DNA of 64,000 nucleotides. Origin: Desmospora activa DSM 45169 (GTDB lineage Bacteria; Bacillota; Bacilli; Thermoactinomycetales; DSM-45169). The stretch is from NCBI RefSeq assembly GCF_003046315.1, contig NZ_PZZP01000001.1, forward strand, positions 2,046,001 to 2,110,000, in the 5' to 3' direction. Both the position numbers and the translations under genes were made by a program. This document shows, piece by piece, positions 33,125 to 41,827 of this stretch (position 1 is the first letter of the stretch; each line of letters begins with the position of its first letter). The notes beneath the pieces are model-generated. The model had not been told where the DNA came from. It ran no database searches and saw nothing but the letters and a program-made list of their open reading frames with translations.

Positions 33125-34771
33125 ATGGAGAGTCGCAGCAGAAGTTTTTCGACTTATGGAAGTTTAGGGATGTTGGCATGCATTCTTTTTTTTGCCGCTG
33201 TGTTACCCGCTTCATCTCTGATGACACTCAAGGGGGTGACTGCCGCCAAACCGACGCCCATACTTGGAGACTATGCGGGAGAGATACGGGAACAGCATCC
33301 GCGAAAAGACGGTTTTACCCATGTTGATACTCCCCGCCTCATCCGTCGGTTGCAGGATGTAGGCGTCAACACCTATTTTTATCTGATCTGGCACGCTTCT
33401 TCCGATTGGGATGATTTGCGCAAGGAATTTCTTCCTGCCGCCCAGAAAGCGGGCATCGATGTGTGGGTATATCTGGTTCCTCCTAGTGAAGCCAGGGAAA
33501 AGCGCTCTGAGCCCTATGGAACGGATTATGTGGCTTGGATGCGAGCAATTGGCCATTTGTCCCGTTCATTTCCCAATTTAAAGGGGATGGTTATGGATGA
33601 CTTCAACCACAACTTGTCCGTATTCACCCCGGAATATGTCAAACAGATGCGGGAGGCCGGCCAGCGCGCCAATCCCGCTGTTCGCTTTTATCCGCAAATC
33701 TACCATACAGCCATCCGTCCGCCTCTGCTCCAGCAATACCGGGGATTGTTTGACGGTATCGTCATGACTTATCGGGACGGGATCTACCGAAATACACAAC
33801 GGACCCAGCGTCTACAACAACAGATCACAAAAACCTCCCGTCTGTTGAAACGAGAAGGAGTTCCTTTTGTATTGATGGTTCACGCCAGTAAGTTATCAGC
33901 CACACCTGCCAACCCCTCCACCCGCTATGTCGATGAAACCTTGCGAGCCGGCCTGCACCATTTAGGCAAAGAGGAATTGCAAGGAGTGGTTACTTATGCT
34001 CTGCAAAAAAATTGGTTTCCAGAAAGCAACGATCACCTGGCTAAAGTGGGATACGGCTATGGATGTCTCTTTGTTCCTCCCGGTTCCCATCCACCCGCAG
34101 GGGGATTCGGCGAATTGAAACAAGTTGTGTTCCCAGATCGCACCTCCTCTTATCGACTCAGATTTTATCAGCGGGTGATCGCACCAGCCCGGCTACCTGT
34201 GGGACAATATATGCAAGAAATCCGTATCGACGGAAAAAAAGTCTGGTCGCAGGACGCCGCCACCGCCTCCCGCAAAGGATGGCAACGACAAGAATTGGAT
34301 CTTACCCCTTGGTTAAAGGAAAAACCGGAAGCGGTCCTGCAATTGCGATTGACGCGAAAACGTACCGGTTCACCCACTTGGTTGTTTGCCGGCTTTGACC
34401 ATATGGAGTCACAGGGATTTCAGTTGGAAAGTCCCGAGTTTGAAAGCTCCCTCGGCTGGAGCGCTTACGCTAACCATTCTGCGATCATCGGTGACACGCT
34501 GATATACGATCCCCAGCGTCGCATGCGCGTCTTTCTCAATGCAATGGCTTTATATCGGGGGTACCGCTGGCAGGAAGAGGTGTCTTCAATCCTGCCTGAG
34601 CGATGGCAAGAGCAGCAAATAAGCTTTCGCGATCATTTGTTGCAGGGGCGATCTTCACAAGCACTTCTGTTTTTAGATGAACTGATGCAACCCTTAAAAA
34701 GAAATCCACAAGGGAAAAAGCTGGTAGAAGAAGGCCAACTGCTAAAACATTTATTGACGACAAAGCGATAA
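33125..34771 (+). CDS. Secreted protein of unknown function with a probable TIM-barrel domain
   Basis: 548 residues with a Sec signal (hydrophobic LGMLACILFFAAVLPAS near residue 25). The middle part reads like an (alpha/beta)8 glycosidase-like domain: LQDVGVNTYFYLIWH, GIDVWVYLVPPSEA, LKGMVMDDFNHNLSVFTPEYV with two acidic residues at the strand end, and FDGIVMTYRDGI. About residues 320-440 are beta-rich (RLRFYQRVIAPARLPVGQYMQEIRIDG resembles a jelly-roll binding module). The C-terminus is helical. No family name can be given with confidence. SD GGGGG is weak to moderate. Single gene. Confidence 0.75.
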   Translation: MESRSRSFSTYGSLGMLACILFFAAVLPASSLMTLKGVTAAKPTPILGDYAGEIREQHPRKDGFTHVDTPRLIRRLQDVGVNTYFYLIWHASSDWDDLRKEFLPAAQKAGIDVWVYLVPPSEAREKRSEPYGTDYVAWMRAIGHLSRSFPNLKGMVMDDFNHNLSVFTPEYVKQMREAGQRANPAVRFYPQIYHTAIRPPLLQQYRGLFDGIVMTYRDGIYRNTQRTQRLQQQITKTSRLLKREGVPFVLMVHASKLSATPANPSTRYVDETLRAGLHHLGKEELQGVVTYALQKNWFPESNDHLAKVGYGYGCLFVPPGSHPPAGGFGELKQVVFPDRTSSYRLRFYQRVIAPARLPVGQYMQEIRIDGKKVWSQDAATASRKGWQRQELDLTPWLKEKPEAVLQLRLTRKRTGSPTWLFAGFDHMESQGFQLESPEFESSLGWSAYANHSAIIGDTLIYDPQRRMRVFLNAMALYRGYRWQEEVSSILPERWQEQQISFRDHLLQGRSSQALLFLDELMQPLKRNPQGKKLVEEGQLLKHLLTTKR

Positions 34772-34808
34772 AGGGCAGAAATAAAAAAGCCACCTGTGGC
34801 AGCTAAAA

Positions 34809-34850
34809 AAACAACAAGGCTGTTGATCTGTATCAACAGCCTTGTTGTTT
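34809..34850. terminator. 19-bp perfect hairpin, bidirectional
   Basis: AAACAACAAGGCTGTTGAT pairs perfectly with ATCAACAGCCTTGTTGTTT around CTGT, with A and T runs on each side. It serves the secreted-protein gene and the small membrane peptide gene that converges on it. Confidence 0.85.
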
Positions 34851-34855
34851 TACCG

Positions 34856-34921
34856 TTAAGAGAGCACCATTGTTAAAGCACCGAGCGCCGCTCCGGCAAT
34901 ATAACCGATTATCCACGGCAT
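34856..34921 (-). CDS. 21-residue single-span membrane peptide
   Basis: MPWIIGYIAGAALGALTMVLS, almost entirely hydrophobic. AGGAG lies 9 nt before the ATG and a perfect terminator follows the stop within 6 bp, so it looks like a self-contained gene. Too short for family assignment; size is like the tiny sporulation membrane peptides. Confidence 0.55.
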   Translation of the reverse strand: MPWIIGYIAGAALGALTMVLS

Positions 34922-34978
34922 CGCCCTCACTCCTGCCTCTAAGTTGTATTATTATTAGAATTTCCGTGTGAGAGCTCC

Positions 34979-35290
34979 CTATACATCATGATTATCCCGG
35001 AGTTCACCCCTGTCGATCACACCGGGAGGGAGAAAATTGTCCGATCCGTCAGCGATTGCCAATTGATTTTCCAATGCATGAATCACATGGCCGTAGTATG
35101 TCGCTGCCTCCTCTTCTTGACCGGAGATTAACAACCCTTGATAGTTGTCATAACTCTCTCGCAGTAACTTCATACACCGGGAAAAATCACTTTCGTCCAT
35201 GATTCCGGGACGACCGTCCCCCTCTTCCGACCAAAATGTACGGTAACGATCCAGGTATGCTTCATAGGTGTGAAACGGATACACCCCCAT
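34979..35290 (-). CDS. Hypothetical protein, 103 residues
   Basis: Soluble, acidic and mostly helical (FHTYEAYLDRYRTFWSEEGDG, SRCMKLLRESYDNYQGLLISGQEEEAATYYGHVIHALENQLA). No domain is recognised. The ATG at 35290 has GGGGAGGG very close upstream. Lies between the small peptide gene and the GDSL hydrolase, on the same strand. Confidence 0.6.
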   Translation of the reverse strand: MGVYPFHTYEAYLDRYRTFWSEEGDGRPGIMDESDFSRCMKLLRESYDNYQGLLISGQEEEAATYYGHVIHALENQLAIADGSDNFLPPGVIDRGELRDNHDV

Positions 35291-35358
35291 TCCCTCCCCG
35301 CCATCGATTATCCCTTAAGATGCCGAAAAGAAAACAGGGTTATACAAATGAAGATCGT

Positions 35359-36192
35359 TTAGCGATTATCGGCGGAAGACCGGGGTTGGTTACGGATTTC
35401 CTCTAGAATTCCGTCAGCGATCAACCGGTATCCCTTCTCATTGGGATGAATTTCATCCGATAGCCAACTGTTATGAGCTGTACGTAAACGATCATCCACA
35501 TCCACCACATGGGTAAGGCCATATTGATAAGCGATCTTTTTCATCCCCCGATTCCATTGCTGTAGCAATTTAACCGACAGCCCGTAATAAGATTCATCCG
35601 GTGAAATGGGATTATAGAGGGAGGTGAGTAAAATAGGTGCATCTGGATTTAACCCCCTGATTTCTTTGAGGATGTTGTTTAAATTACGATAATACTCCTC
35701 TTGTATAGCTGGAAAATCAGACAAAACACTGACCGGATTATTTTTCTGCAATGCTTTTTTCAATACATCATTTCCGCCGATTGTAAGGGAGATTAAGTCG
35801 GCATCAGCGATCTGCTGTTGTAGATCCGAACGCTGTAAGGACGAAAGTAGGCGTTGGGATGTTTGACCCGAGACACCTTGATTGTTCAATTGAAGCGGAA
35901 TGCGTTCCGCATCGCCCAGACCTTTTACCACTAAACTGCTATATCCATGGGGAGCAGACTGGTTGGAACCGACCCCCCTGGCAACAGAGTCACCCAATAC
36001 TAGATAATGCAATGAATCTTTATTACTGGCGTCTTTCTGTAATTTGGATAGGATATTAACATTGGAAACCACGAAGGGGTCTTGTTCATCTTTTGTCAAC
36101 ATCAGTTGGGCGATGGGGTAATATCGGATAACGGCAAAGGCGATTACAACCAGGGAGAGCACAACACCGATGATAAAAAGCCGCTTTTTCAT
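35359..36192 (-). CDS. SGNH/GDSL-family hydrolase with N-terminal membrane anchor
   Basis: 277 residues. An uncleaved signal anchor (LFIIGVVLSLVVIAFAVI) is followed by an extracytoplasmic GDSL lipase/esterase domain: block I VLGDSVARGVGS (nucleophile Ser), block III TIGGND and block V DEIHPNEKGY (Asp and His). Layout and length fit the B. subtilis YpmR type. Substrate unknown, probably an ester at the cell surface. AAAGGAGG lies 10 nt before the ATG. Confidence 0.88.
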   Translation of the reverse strand: MKKRLFIIGVVLSLVVIAFAVIRYYPIAQLMLTKDEQDPFVVSNVNILSKLQKDASNKDSLHYLVLGDSVARGVGSNQSAPHGYSSLVVKGLGDAERIPLQLNNQGVSGQTSQRLLSSLQRSDLQQQIADADLISLTIGGNDVLKKALQKNNPVSVLSDFPAIQEEYYRNLNNILKEIRGLNPDAPILLTSLYNPISPDESYYGLSVKLLQQWNRGMKKIAYQYGLTHVVDVDDRLRTAHNSWLSDEIHPNEKGYRLIADGILEEIRNQPRSSADNR

Positions 36193-36349
36193 GTTGAAGA
36201 CCCCTCCTTTCAAATGCGCTTTACTTGTAAAAGTTAAAAATAACGAGCAAACGCTCTATCCATTTGAATCCAATATTAACAAAATACCATTACATGCCAT
36301 TCTCACAGCAATGACAGTTCGATAACCTTATTATTACATTCAATGCAAA

Positions 36350-36380
36350 AGAAAAAACGGCACCAAAAAACGGTACCGTT
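36350..36380 (-). terminator. Terminator of RNase P RNA
   Basis: On the minus strand AACGGTACC pairs with GGTGCCGTT (one G-T pair), followed by TTTT. Confidence 0.8.
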
Positions 36381-36400
36381 TTTATTCCTTGATGACATCA

Positions 36401-36826
36401 GGAAAGCAAACCATAAGCCGAGTTCTGTCCTCCCAGTGGTACAGCGGTGACGTTTGTCACCTCCCACCCTTGGAGTGGCAATCATCTATCTAGGCGACGC
36501 ATTGCTGCGTCGCTCCAGCGACCAACCCGGGATCACTGCGGGCAACAGCTGCGCATCAAATGCGCCGATCCCCTTTCAGGTCTTGCTCCAGGTGGGGTTT
36601 ACCTAGCCAGCATGTCTCCATGCTGCTGGTGCGCTCTTACCGCACCGTTGCATCCTTGCCTGTGAAACGAAAAAGGTTTCGTTCCCATCGGCGGTCTCCA
36701 TTTCTGTGGCACTAGCCTTAGGGTTGCCCCCACCGGCCGTTAGCCGGCACCCTGCCCTGCGGAGCTCGGACTTTCCTCCCGTGGGACCTTGCGGTACTCC
36801 ACCGGCGATTGCCTAGTTTACTTTCC
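36401..36826 (-). ncRNA. rnpB: RNase P RNA, A-type
   Basis: The catalytic RNA that matures tRNA 5' ends. Helix P1 is closed by GGAAAGTAAAC (5') and GTTTGCTTTCC (3'), an 11-bp match. Conserved cores are visible on the minus strand: GAGGAAAGTCCGAGCTC, AGGGCAGGGTGCCGGCTAACGGCCGG, AGTGCCACAGAAA, ACCGCCGATGG, GGTGCGGTAAGAGCGCACC and GGACAGAACTCGGCTTA. Its layout (P6, P16/P17 region and L15 like E. coli) is the ancestral A class, whereas Bacillus has B-type. Confidence 0.95.
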
Positions 36827-36911
36827 TAAAGTCAAACGACAACCATGATTTTACCAAAAATGACGACGGCAATCAAGATCATTTAAATGGTTTTAATGGT
36901 TATTTTTAGAT

Positions 36912-38030
36912 TTAAACAAAGGAAAAAGGACTGGTTTCAATCGTTGAAACCTGGATGGTTATTTCTTTTTCAGTGTTCATTTCCGATAGCTGCTGTCGAA
37001 GCGATTCCAACGCCAAATATTCCACATGGTGACCCGGGTCAATGAGACAGACGCCCGCTTCTCGGGCATCCATTGCTGTATGGTGATCGATATCGCCGGT
37101 AATATAGACATCAGCACCCAACCGTTTAGCCTCAGGCCAGTAGCGGCCACCTGCACCACCGAGAACCGCCACCGTCTGTACCCTCACATCTGGATTACCT
37201 ACAAAGCGCAAGTGGGATAAACCATAAGCTTTTTTCACTTGATTAGCCAAATGGCTTAAAGAGAGGGTTTGATCCAATCGGCCTACGCGTCCCAGTCCCT
37301 GCACCGCTCCCTCCAGGTCGAGAGGATAAAGATCATACGCCACTTCTTCATAGGGGTGCGCTTTGATCAACGCTGAGACTACCCGGGTTTGAATAGTGGT
37401 CGGCACAATCGTCTCCAACCGTACTTCCCCTACTCGCTCTAATTGACCCTGTTCACCGATGTAAGGATCGGTCCCTTCCTCCGGCCGAAACGTACCCGTC
37501 CCTTCCAAGTTAAAAGTACAATGGCTATAATTGCCGATCCAGCCAGCACCCGCTTTACAAATTGCTTGCAACACCGCGTCATGATGGTCCTTCGGGATCG
37601 TGACCACCAATTTTTTATAGGTTTCGCGATGAACGGGGATTAACACGTCTGTTTCTGTCAGGCCCAACTTTTGCGCCAGCACATCGTTAACGCCGCCAGT
37701 GGCGGAATCAAAATTGGTATGGGCGACATACACTTGGATATCGTGCTTTAACAGTTTGGCGAAGAGGCGTCCCGCCGGGCGATCGCGCCGCAAATCGCCC
37801 AGAGGCCGAAAGATGACGGCATGATGCGCAATAATCCAGTTAGCACCCAGTGCAATTGCTTCATCTACAACGGCTTCCGTCACATCCAGTGCCAACAGCA
37901 CTCCCTTCACTTCCGCCTCCGGATCGCCCACTTGCAGTCCGATGCGATCCTTTTCCATCGCCAGTACAGGTGGAGATAACCGCTCCATCTGCGCGATCAA
38001 TTTTCGTCCTGTTGTAGCCATTGTTGCCAT
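36912..38030 (-). CDS. yqfO: Nif3-like dinuclear metal center protein (YqfO)
   Basis: 372 residues. Metal-binding motifs AHHAVIFRPL, VAHTNFDSATGGVND and the C-terminal GDIDHHTAMDA with LIDPGHHVEYL are intact, with a central YqfO-type PII-like insert (LVVTIPKDHHDAVLQAICKAGAGWIGNYSHC). Length equals the Bacillus protein (about 373). Often listed as GTP cyclohydrolase 1 type 2; true function is unsettled. The ATG at 38030 has GGGAGG 10 nt upstream and lies within the 3' end of trmK (34-nt overlap), indicating coupling. Confidence 0.93.
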   Translation of the reverse strand: MATMATTGRKLIAQMERLSPPVLAMEKDRIGLQVGDPEAEVKGVLLALDVTEAVVDEAIALGANWIIAHHAVIFRPLGDLRRDRPAGRLFAKLLKHDIQVYVAHTNFDSATGGVNDVLAQKLGLTETDVLIPVHRETYKKLVVTIPKDHHDAVLQAICKAGAGWIGNYSHCTFNLEGTGTFRPEEGTDPYIGEQGQLERVGEVRLETIVPTTIQTRVVSALIKAHPYEEVAYDLYPLDLEGAVQGLGRVGRLDQTLSLSHLANQVKKAYGLSHLRFVGNPDVRVQTVAVLGGAGGRYWPEAKRLGADVYITGDIDHHTAMDAREAGVCLIDPGHHVEYLALESLRQQLSEMNTEKEITIQVSTIETSPFSFV

Positions 38031-38752
38031 CGCCTCCATTCCTCCCGTGTTTGCTTCAGTTGTTGCAAGCGTTGGCGCGCTTCTGGGGAGCGCCCCAATT
38101 CCAACTGTTGTAAAATACGATCCAATCCTTCCAACTTCTCCGTCAATTTGTGCAGCAACAGCGGGTGCCGCTCTTGCCACAATAGCGGGCCTACCTCATA
38201 TGCCTGTTCCAACGGCAACGGCAACCCGCGATAAGGTTGATCGGGATCTCCCGGTGAGGCGGTCACCACTTCATAAAGGATACCCGCTTCGCGCACCAGG
38301 TTTTCCCCGTCTATCTCCCATCCGTGACGATAAAGCCAGCGACGTACATGGTCAACACCATTGTTCGGTTGTAATACCAACCGTTCCAGCTTCTCCATCT
38401 TATGCAAGCTGCGATCCAGGATGGATGTGATTAAGTGGCCACCCATACCGGCAATGACCACTACCTCAGCCTCTCCAACCTTTAACACATCCAAGCCGTT
38501 TCCTCTTCGCACCTGGATCTGGTGTTGTAAATCGGCATCGTTGACGTTTTGGCTTGCATTTTTCCAGGGGCCTTCATTTACTTCCCCTGCGATTCCCCGC
38601 TTTAGCAAACCGGCCTGAGCCAAGGCAATCAACAACTGGGCGTGATCCGAGCCGATATCCGCCACTACACGACCGGATGGAATTGCATCCGCCACCGCAG
38701 ACAAACGCAGGGATAAACCATCAACCTGTCTGACCTGCTTGTTCATTTTCAT
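37997..38752 (-). CDS. trmK: tRNA (adenine-22-N1)-methyltransferase TrmK
   Basis: About 251 residues. Methyltransferase core VVADIGSDHAQLLIAL, catalytic-region VIAGMGGHLITSILD and LVLQPNNGVDHVRRWL are signature TrmK (YqfN) segments, with a coiled-coil C-terminal tail (LQQLKQTREEWRRWQQWL). It methylates A22 in tRNA D-loops. The GGAGG is either 1 nt from ATG 38764 or 13 nt from ATG 38752, so the start is uncertain by four codons. In Bacillus it lies close behind rpoD; here 8 kb of other genes intervene. Confidence 0.92.
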   Translation of the reverse strand: MKMNKQVRQVDGLSLRLSAVADAIPSGRVVADIGSDHAQLLIALAQAGLLKRGIAGEVNEGPWKNASQNVNDADLQHQIQVRRGNGLDVLKVGEAEVVVIAGMGGHLITSILDRSLHKMEKLERLVLQPNNGVDHVRRWLYRHGWEIDGENLVREAGILYEVVTASPGDPDQPYRGLPLPLEQAYEVGPLLWQERHPLLLHKLTEKLEGLDRILQQLELGRSPEARQRLQQLKQTREEWRRWQQWLQQDEN

Positions 38753-38799
38753 CTCTTCGTCCATTCCTCCCCTGCCATTATATCGAATTTCCGATTTGT

Positions 38800-39507
38800 T
38801 TAAAGCGAGGATTGCAACTCTCCCATTACCGGTCGATGATCAGATGGACAATCGGGGGTATCCACCACCCAGCCAGTGATCACCTTCACCCCTGGGGTGC
38901 AGTAAATGCCGTCAATTCGCCGACGTGGGCGATAACAAGGGTAGGTTCCTTCTTCTACTTGGGCCAGCACATCTATCATCCGACATTCCAAGGGAGCTAA
39001 TGCGATATGTCCCGGACTCATATTAAAATCCCCCATCACCACCAACGGCGGCGTCCTTTCCAACGCCAACTGTTCCAATCGTTCCACTTGACGGCGCCGC
39101 ATCCACGGACTAAATCCGATATGCGTAACCGCTATGCGCCAGTGGCAACCGTCTATTTCAACATTGGCCAATAACAAGCTGCGGCACTCTTCTCCTTTTC
39201 CCGTAAATATCTCGGAAGTATAATCGATCAAACCGCCTTTTCGGAGCAGTAGCGCATTACCATAGCCATCATTGCTCGCCTCGTTTCCCACTTTGATGGC
39301 CGGTGCAAATGCGCCATCCATGTTTAAACGAGTTGTGAGAATATCAAGCTGATCGGCAAACGCAGTACGGCGATGAAATCGAACATCCACTTCATTGAGG
39401 CCGACTACATCCGCTTGCTGCAGCTGTATCACCTCGGCAATTCTGTTTATATCCAAACGGCCATCACACCCTAATCCATGGCGAATATTATAACTCATCA
39501 CTTTCAC
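38800..39507 (-). CDS. Endonuclease/exonuclease/phosphatase family protein
   Basis: 235 residues of the EEP fold: VMSYNIRHG at the N-terminus, GLNEVDV (metal-binding Glu), THIGFSPWMR, VMGDFNMSPG and CPSDHRPVMG at the end (catalytic Asp/His). Members cleave nucleic acids, phospholipids or inositol phosphates; the substrate here cannot be told. The GTG at 39505-39507 is the likely start: GAGGAGG lies 7 nt upstream, though a much longer open frame exists. Confidence 0.85.
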   Translation of the reverse strand: MKVMSYNIRHGLGCDGRLDINRIAEVIQLQQADVVGLNEVDVRFHRRTAFADQLDILTTRLNMDGAFAPAIKVGNEASNDGYGNALLLRKGGLIDYTSEIFTGKGEECRSLLLANVEIDGCHWRIAVTHIGFSPWMRRRQVERLEQLALERTPPLVVMGDFNMSPGHIALAPLECRMIDVLAQVEEGTYPCYRPRRRIDGIYCTPGVKVITGWVVDTPDCPSDHRPVMGELQSSL

Positions 39508-39604
39508 GCGAATTTCCTCCTCAAAAGAAGATGGAAGACAGGTACTCGTTCTGCCGATACAACGTACAATATGGGCATCTAAAATAACAGGGGAGTGGTC
39601 CACT

Positions 39605-39808
39605 ATGGCTGTGGCCAACCAAATATTTAACGCAAAGATTTTATCGGTTAGCCAGACCGGTGCCGTCAACTTGGGAGATGCCGTCAATGTCGGTCGTGTC
39701 TTCAATTGGAAAGCATTGGGTCCTAATTTTCCAGTTGGTGACTTTATAAGCAATATCAAAGCCAACAACAACTTCTCCTTTGATCCGGATGTCATCGATC
39801 AGGTGTGA
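39605..39808 (+). CDS. GerPA/GerPF-like spore germination protein, copy 1
   Basis: 67 residues of the GerPA/GerPF family (PF10676): NQIFNAKIL..., TGAVNLGDAVNVG, IKANNNFSFDPDVIDQV. Family proteins are spore-coat/outer-membrane components that let germinants pass to their receptors. GGGGAG lies 9 nt before the ATG. Two adjacent copies lack the rest of the gerPABCDEF operon. Confidence 0.85.
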   Translation: MAVANQIFNAKILSVSQTGAVNLGDAVNVGRVFNWKALGPNFPVGDFISNIKANNNFSFDPDVIDQV

Positions 39809-39861
39809 CCGAATTTACATCTATCCAGCTACTGAAAAAATAAGCAATGGAGTGATACGGA

Positions 39862-40065
39862 ATGCCTGTAGCAAATCAAATTTTTAATGCAAAGATTTTA
39901 CAAGTCGCCTCGACGGGTGCTGTCAATATGGGGGATGTCGTTAATGTTGGGCGCCTTTTCAATCAAAAAACACTGGGTCCCAACTTTCCCGTCGGTGACT
40001 TCATCAGTAATATTAAGGCCAATAACAACTTCTCCTTTGATCCAGATGTGATCGATCAAGTGTGA
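39862..40065 (+). CDS. GerPA/GerPF-like spore germination protein, copy 2
   Basis: 67 residues, 53 bp behind copy 1 and identical over the C-terminal segment from LGPNFPVGDF to the end. Differences are confined to the first half. GGAGTG lies 6-9 nt before the ATG. Probably a recent tandem duplication in one transcript ended by the hairpin at 40091. Confidence 0.85.
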   Translation: MPVANQIFNAKILQVASTGAVNMGDVVNVGRLFNQKTLGPNFPVGDFISNIKANNNFSFDPDVIDQV

Positions 40066-40090
40066 TCTTACTCAATCGTCTCATAATCAA

Positions 40091-40116
40091 AAGCCCAGCG
40101 AAGATTCGCTGGGCTT
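40091..40116. terminator. Terminator after the GerP-like pair
   Basis: AAGCCCAGCG/CGCTGGGCTT perfect 10-bp stem with a 6-nt loop, followed by CACTTTT; it lies between convergent genes. Confidence 0.8.
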
Positions 40117-40131
40117 CACTTTTATAAACAT

Positions 40132-41556
40132 TTATCCTTTAAAGTAAAGCCATCGCTCAAAGAAGGGACGCAAATTTTGTCCTGACACCCGATTGGCCAC
40201 TTGAATAAAATCTTCCGTGGTGGCCGTTTGGAACTGATACTGATCATAATAGGTGTGCAGGATTTTTAGTACCTGCTCTTTCCCTAACCGATCCACCAGT
40301 TCCCACATCATCGCTGCCGGACGGGTATACACCATCAAACCATAAATGGGATCGGAATACTTGTAGAGTGATTCTACTGAAGTCACACCCTTTTGCTTGT
40401 AAATCTCATCGGTTCGTTGTGCCGCCCGCATCAACCATTCCCGCTCATTTTGACCCATCTGATCATGCATAAATAGCAGTTCAGAAAAAGTGGTCAATCC
40501 TTCATCCAACCAGGGTTCTTTCACTTGATTATTTCCCACGACACCATACCACCATTGGTGCGCCAGCTCATGCGCCACCACATTGACTGCCGCTTGTTCT
40601 CCATTCCGCGTCGGAATGCGGGCTACCGAGGTTACTAATCCAGGATACTCCATCCCGGCAATACCATAACCGGTCTCCCCCAGCACCACATCCACCTCGC
40701 GATAGGGGTAAGCGCCAAATTTTTTTGTAAAGAAAGACATACTGCTGACCGCCGCATCGTGTAAGGGTTGAGCCACATCCTCCATCCCTTTGAGATACCA
40801 GAGGTTGACACTGGTATTGCCTATTTTCCCTTTGATCGGTTCGTAATCCTTTGTAATTACCACCGCAAAATCCCGTACACGGGCTTGCCGCAAAAATACC
40901 GTCGATGTGGGCTTTTCGGCATCTCGAGCGCTGGAGATAATTTGGTATCCTTTTGGCACTTGAAACTTTACTTCAAAATCGGAAACTTGGCTGAAAAAAG
41001 GATCCCCAGTCGTCGTATACGGATCCGTATGCCACCCCTTGGAATCGTGCACAGCCAACATCGGATACCATTGGGCTAAAAAGGCGGTATTGCCGTAAAC
41101 ATTGAGACGGGTGCCCCCCTTGGGTATTTTTAGTTCATAATCCATCTCTACCTCAGCTGTTTCTCCTGTCTTAAGGGGTCGCTTCAATTTCACCTTTAGG
41201 AGAGTCCCCTTTTCTTGCGTGGAGACCGGCACCCCATCTACTTTCACCTTATTTACCTTGAGATACCCTGGCTTTTCCGGCTTTGATTCCGCTCCCCACT
41301 TCCAATCCTTAAACGCATTGGGATAGAGATGAAAATACACCTCATTCCATGCTTGCTGCCGTTGATCGGGCAGTCTCACCTTCATATGTCCGCACACCGA
41401 TTGACTTTCATTGGAGTATGTCGCTTCCAATCGATAATAGGGACGCTCTTTTCCCGTTGGTTGTACTGCCGCTTGTGCTGTCGGTAGCGATAACCCCAAC
41501 GATCCCATCCCTATCAACATCACCAAGAAAACCGTATAAACCCACCGTATCTGCAT
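40132..41556 (-). CDS. Secreted M1 family metallopeptidase
   Basis: 474 residues with a Sec signal peptide (VFLVMLIGMGSLGLSLPTAQA, cleavage about residue 29). The zinc motif HELAHQWW (His329, Glu330, His333) with Glu352 in WLDEGLTTFSE is complete, and GIAGMEYPG is the substrate-binding equivalent of GAMEN. It lacks the long C-terminal helical domain of PepN, so it is a short, extracellular aminopeptidase-like M1 enzyme. GGAGG lies 8 nt before the ATG. Confidence 0.9.
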   Translation of the reverse strand: MQIRWVYTVFLVMLIGMGSLGLSLPTAQAAVQPTGKERPYYRLEATYSNESQSVCGHMKVRLPDQRQQAWNEVYFHLYPNAFKDWKWGAESKPEKPGYLKVNKVKVDGVPVSTQEKGTLLKVKLKRPLKTGETAEVEMDYELKIPKGGTRLNVYGNTAFLAQWYPMLAVHDSKGWHTDPYTTTGDPFFSQVSDFEVKFQVPKGYQIISSARDAEKPTSTVFLRQARVRDFAVVITKDYEPIKGKIGNTSVNLWYLKGMEDVAQPLHDAAVSSMSFFTKKFGAYPYREVDVVLGETGYGIAGMEYPGLVTSVARIPTRNGEQAAVNVVAHELAHQWWYGVVGNNQVKEPWLDEGLTTFSELLFMHDQMGQNEREWLMRAAQRTDEIYKQKGVTSVESLYKYSDPIYGLMVYTRPAAMMWELVDRLGKEQVLKILHTYYDQYQFQTATTEDFIQVANRVSGQNLRPFFERWLYFKG

Positions 41557-41659
41557 CCATCGCTCCTCCGTTCGTTGGAAAATCCTACTTCAATAGGTTG
41601 CCCAACGGGTTTTCCGTTATGTGGATGCATAGGGAAAAGTCGATCCAGTCTATCCTTTA

Positions 41660-41760
41660 ACCTATTGCGTCAGAAGTCTCCCGCTTCTATAAGCGGTGAG
41701 AGGAATGGCGCGTCAGACTTGTGGGAGGGGTGTCTTTACCCCTCCCACAAGTCTGACAAC
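41660..41760. repeat. Structured intergenic element: small hairpin plus 19-bp perfect inverted repeat
   Basis: CCGCTT/AAGCGG with loop CTAT (41681-41696) flanked by CTC/GAG, then GTCAGACTTGTGGGAGGGG (41712-41730) paired perfectly with 41739-41757 across an 8-nt loop. The first hairpin resembles subterminal hairpins of IS200/IS605 ends. No transposase gene is present. Confidence 0.5.
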
Positions 41761-41827
41761 CTGTTTACAGAAAAAGCCGAGGTATGCCTTCGATTGCCAA
41801 CCTCATTATCGCGCTTTTTTACCAGAT

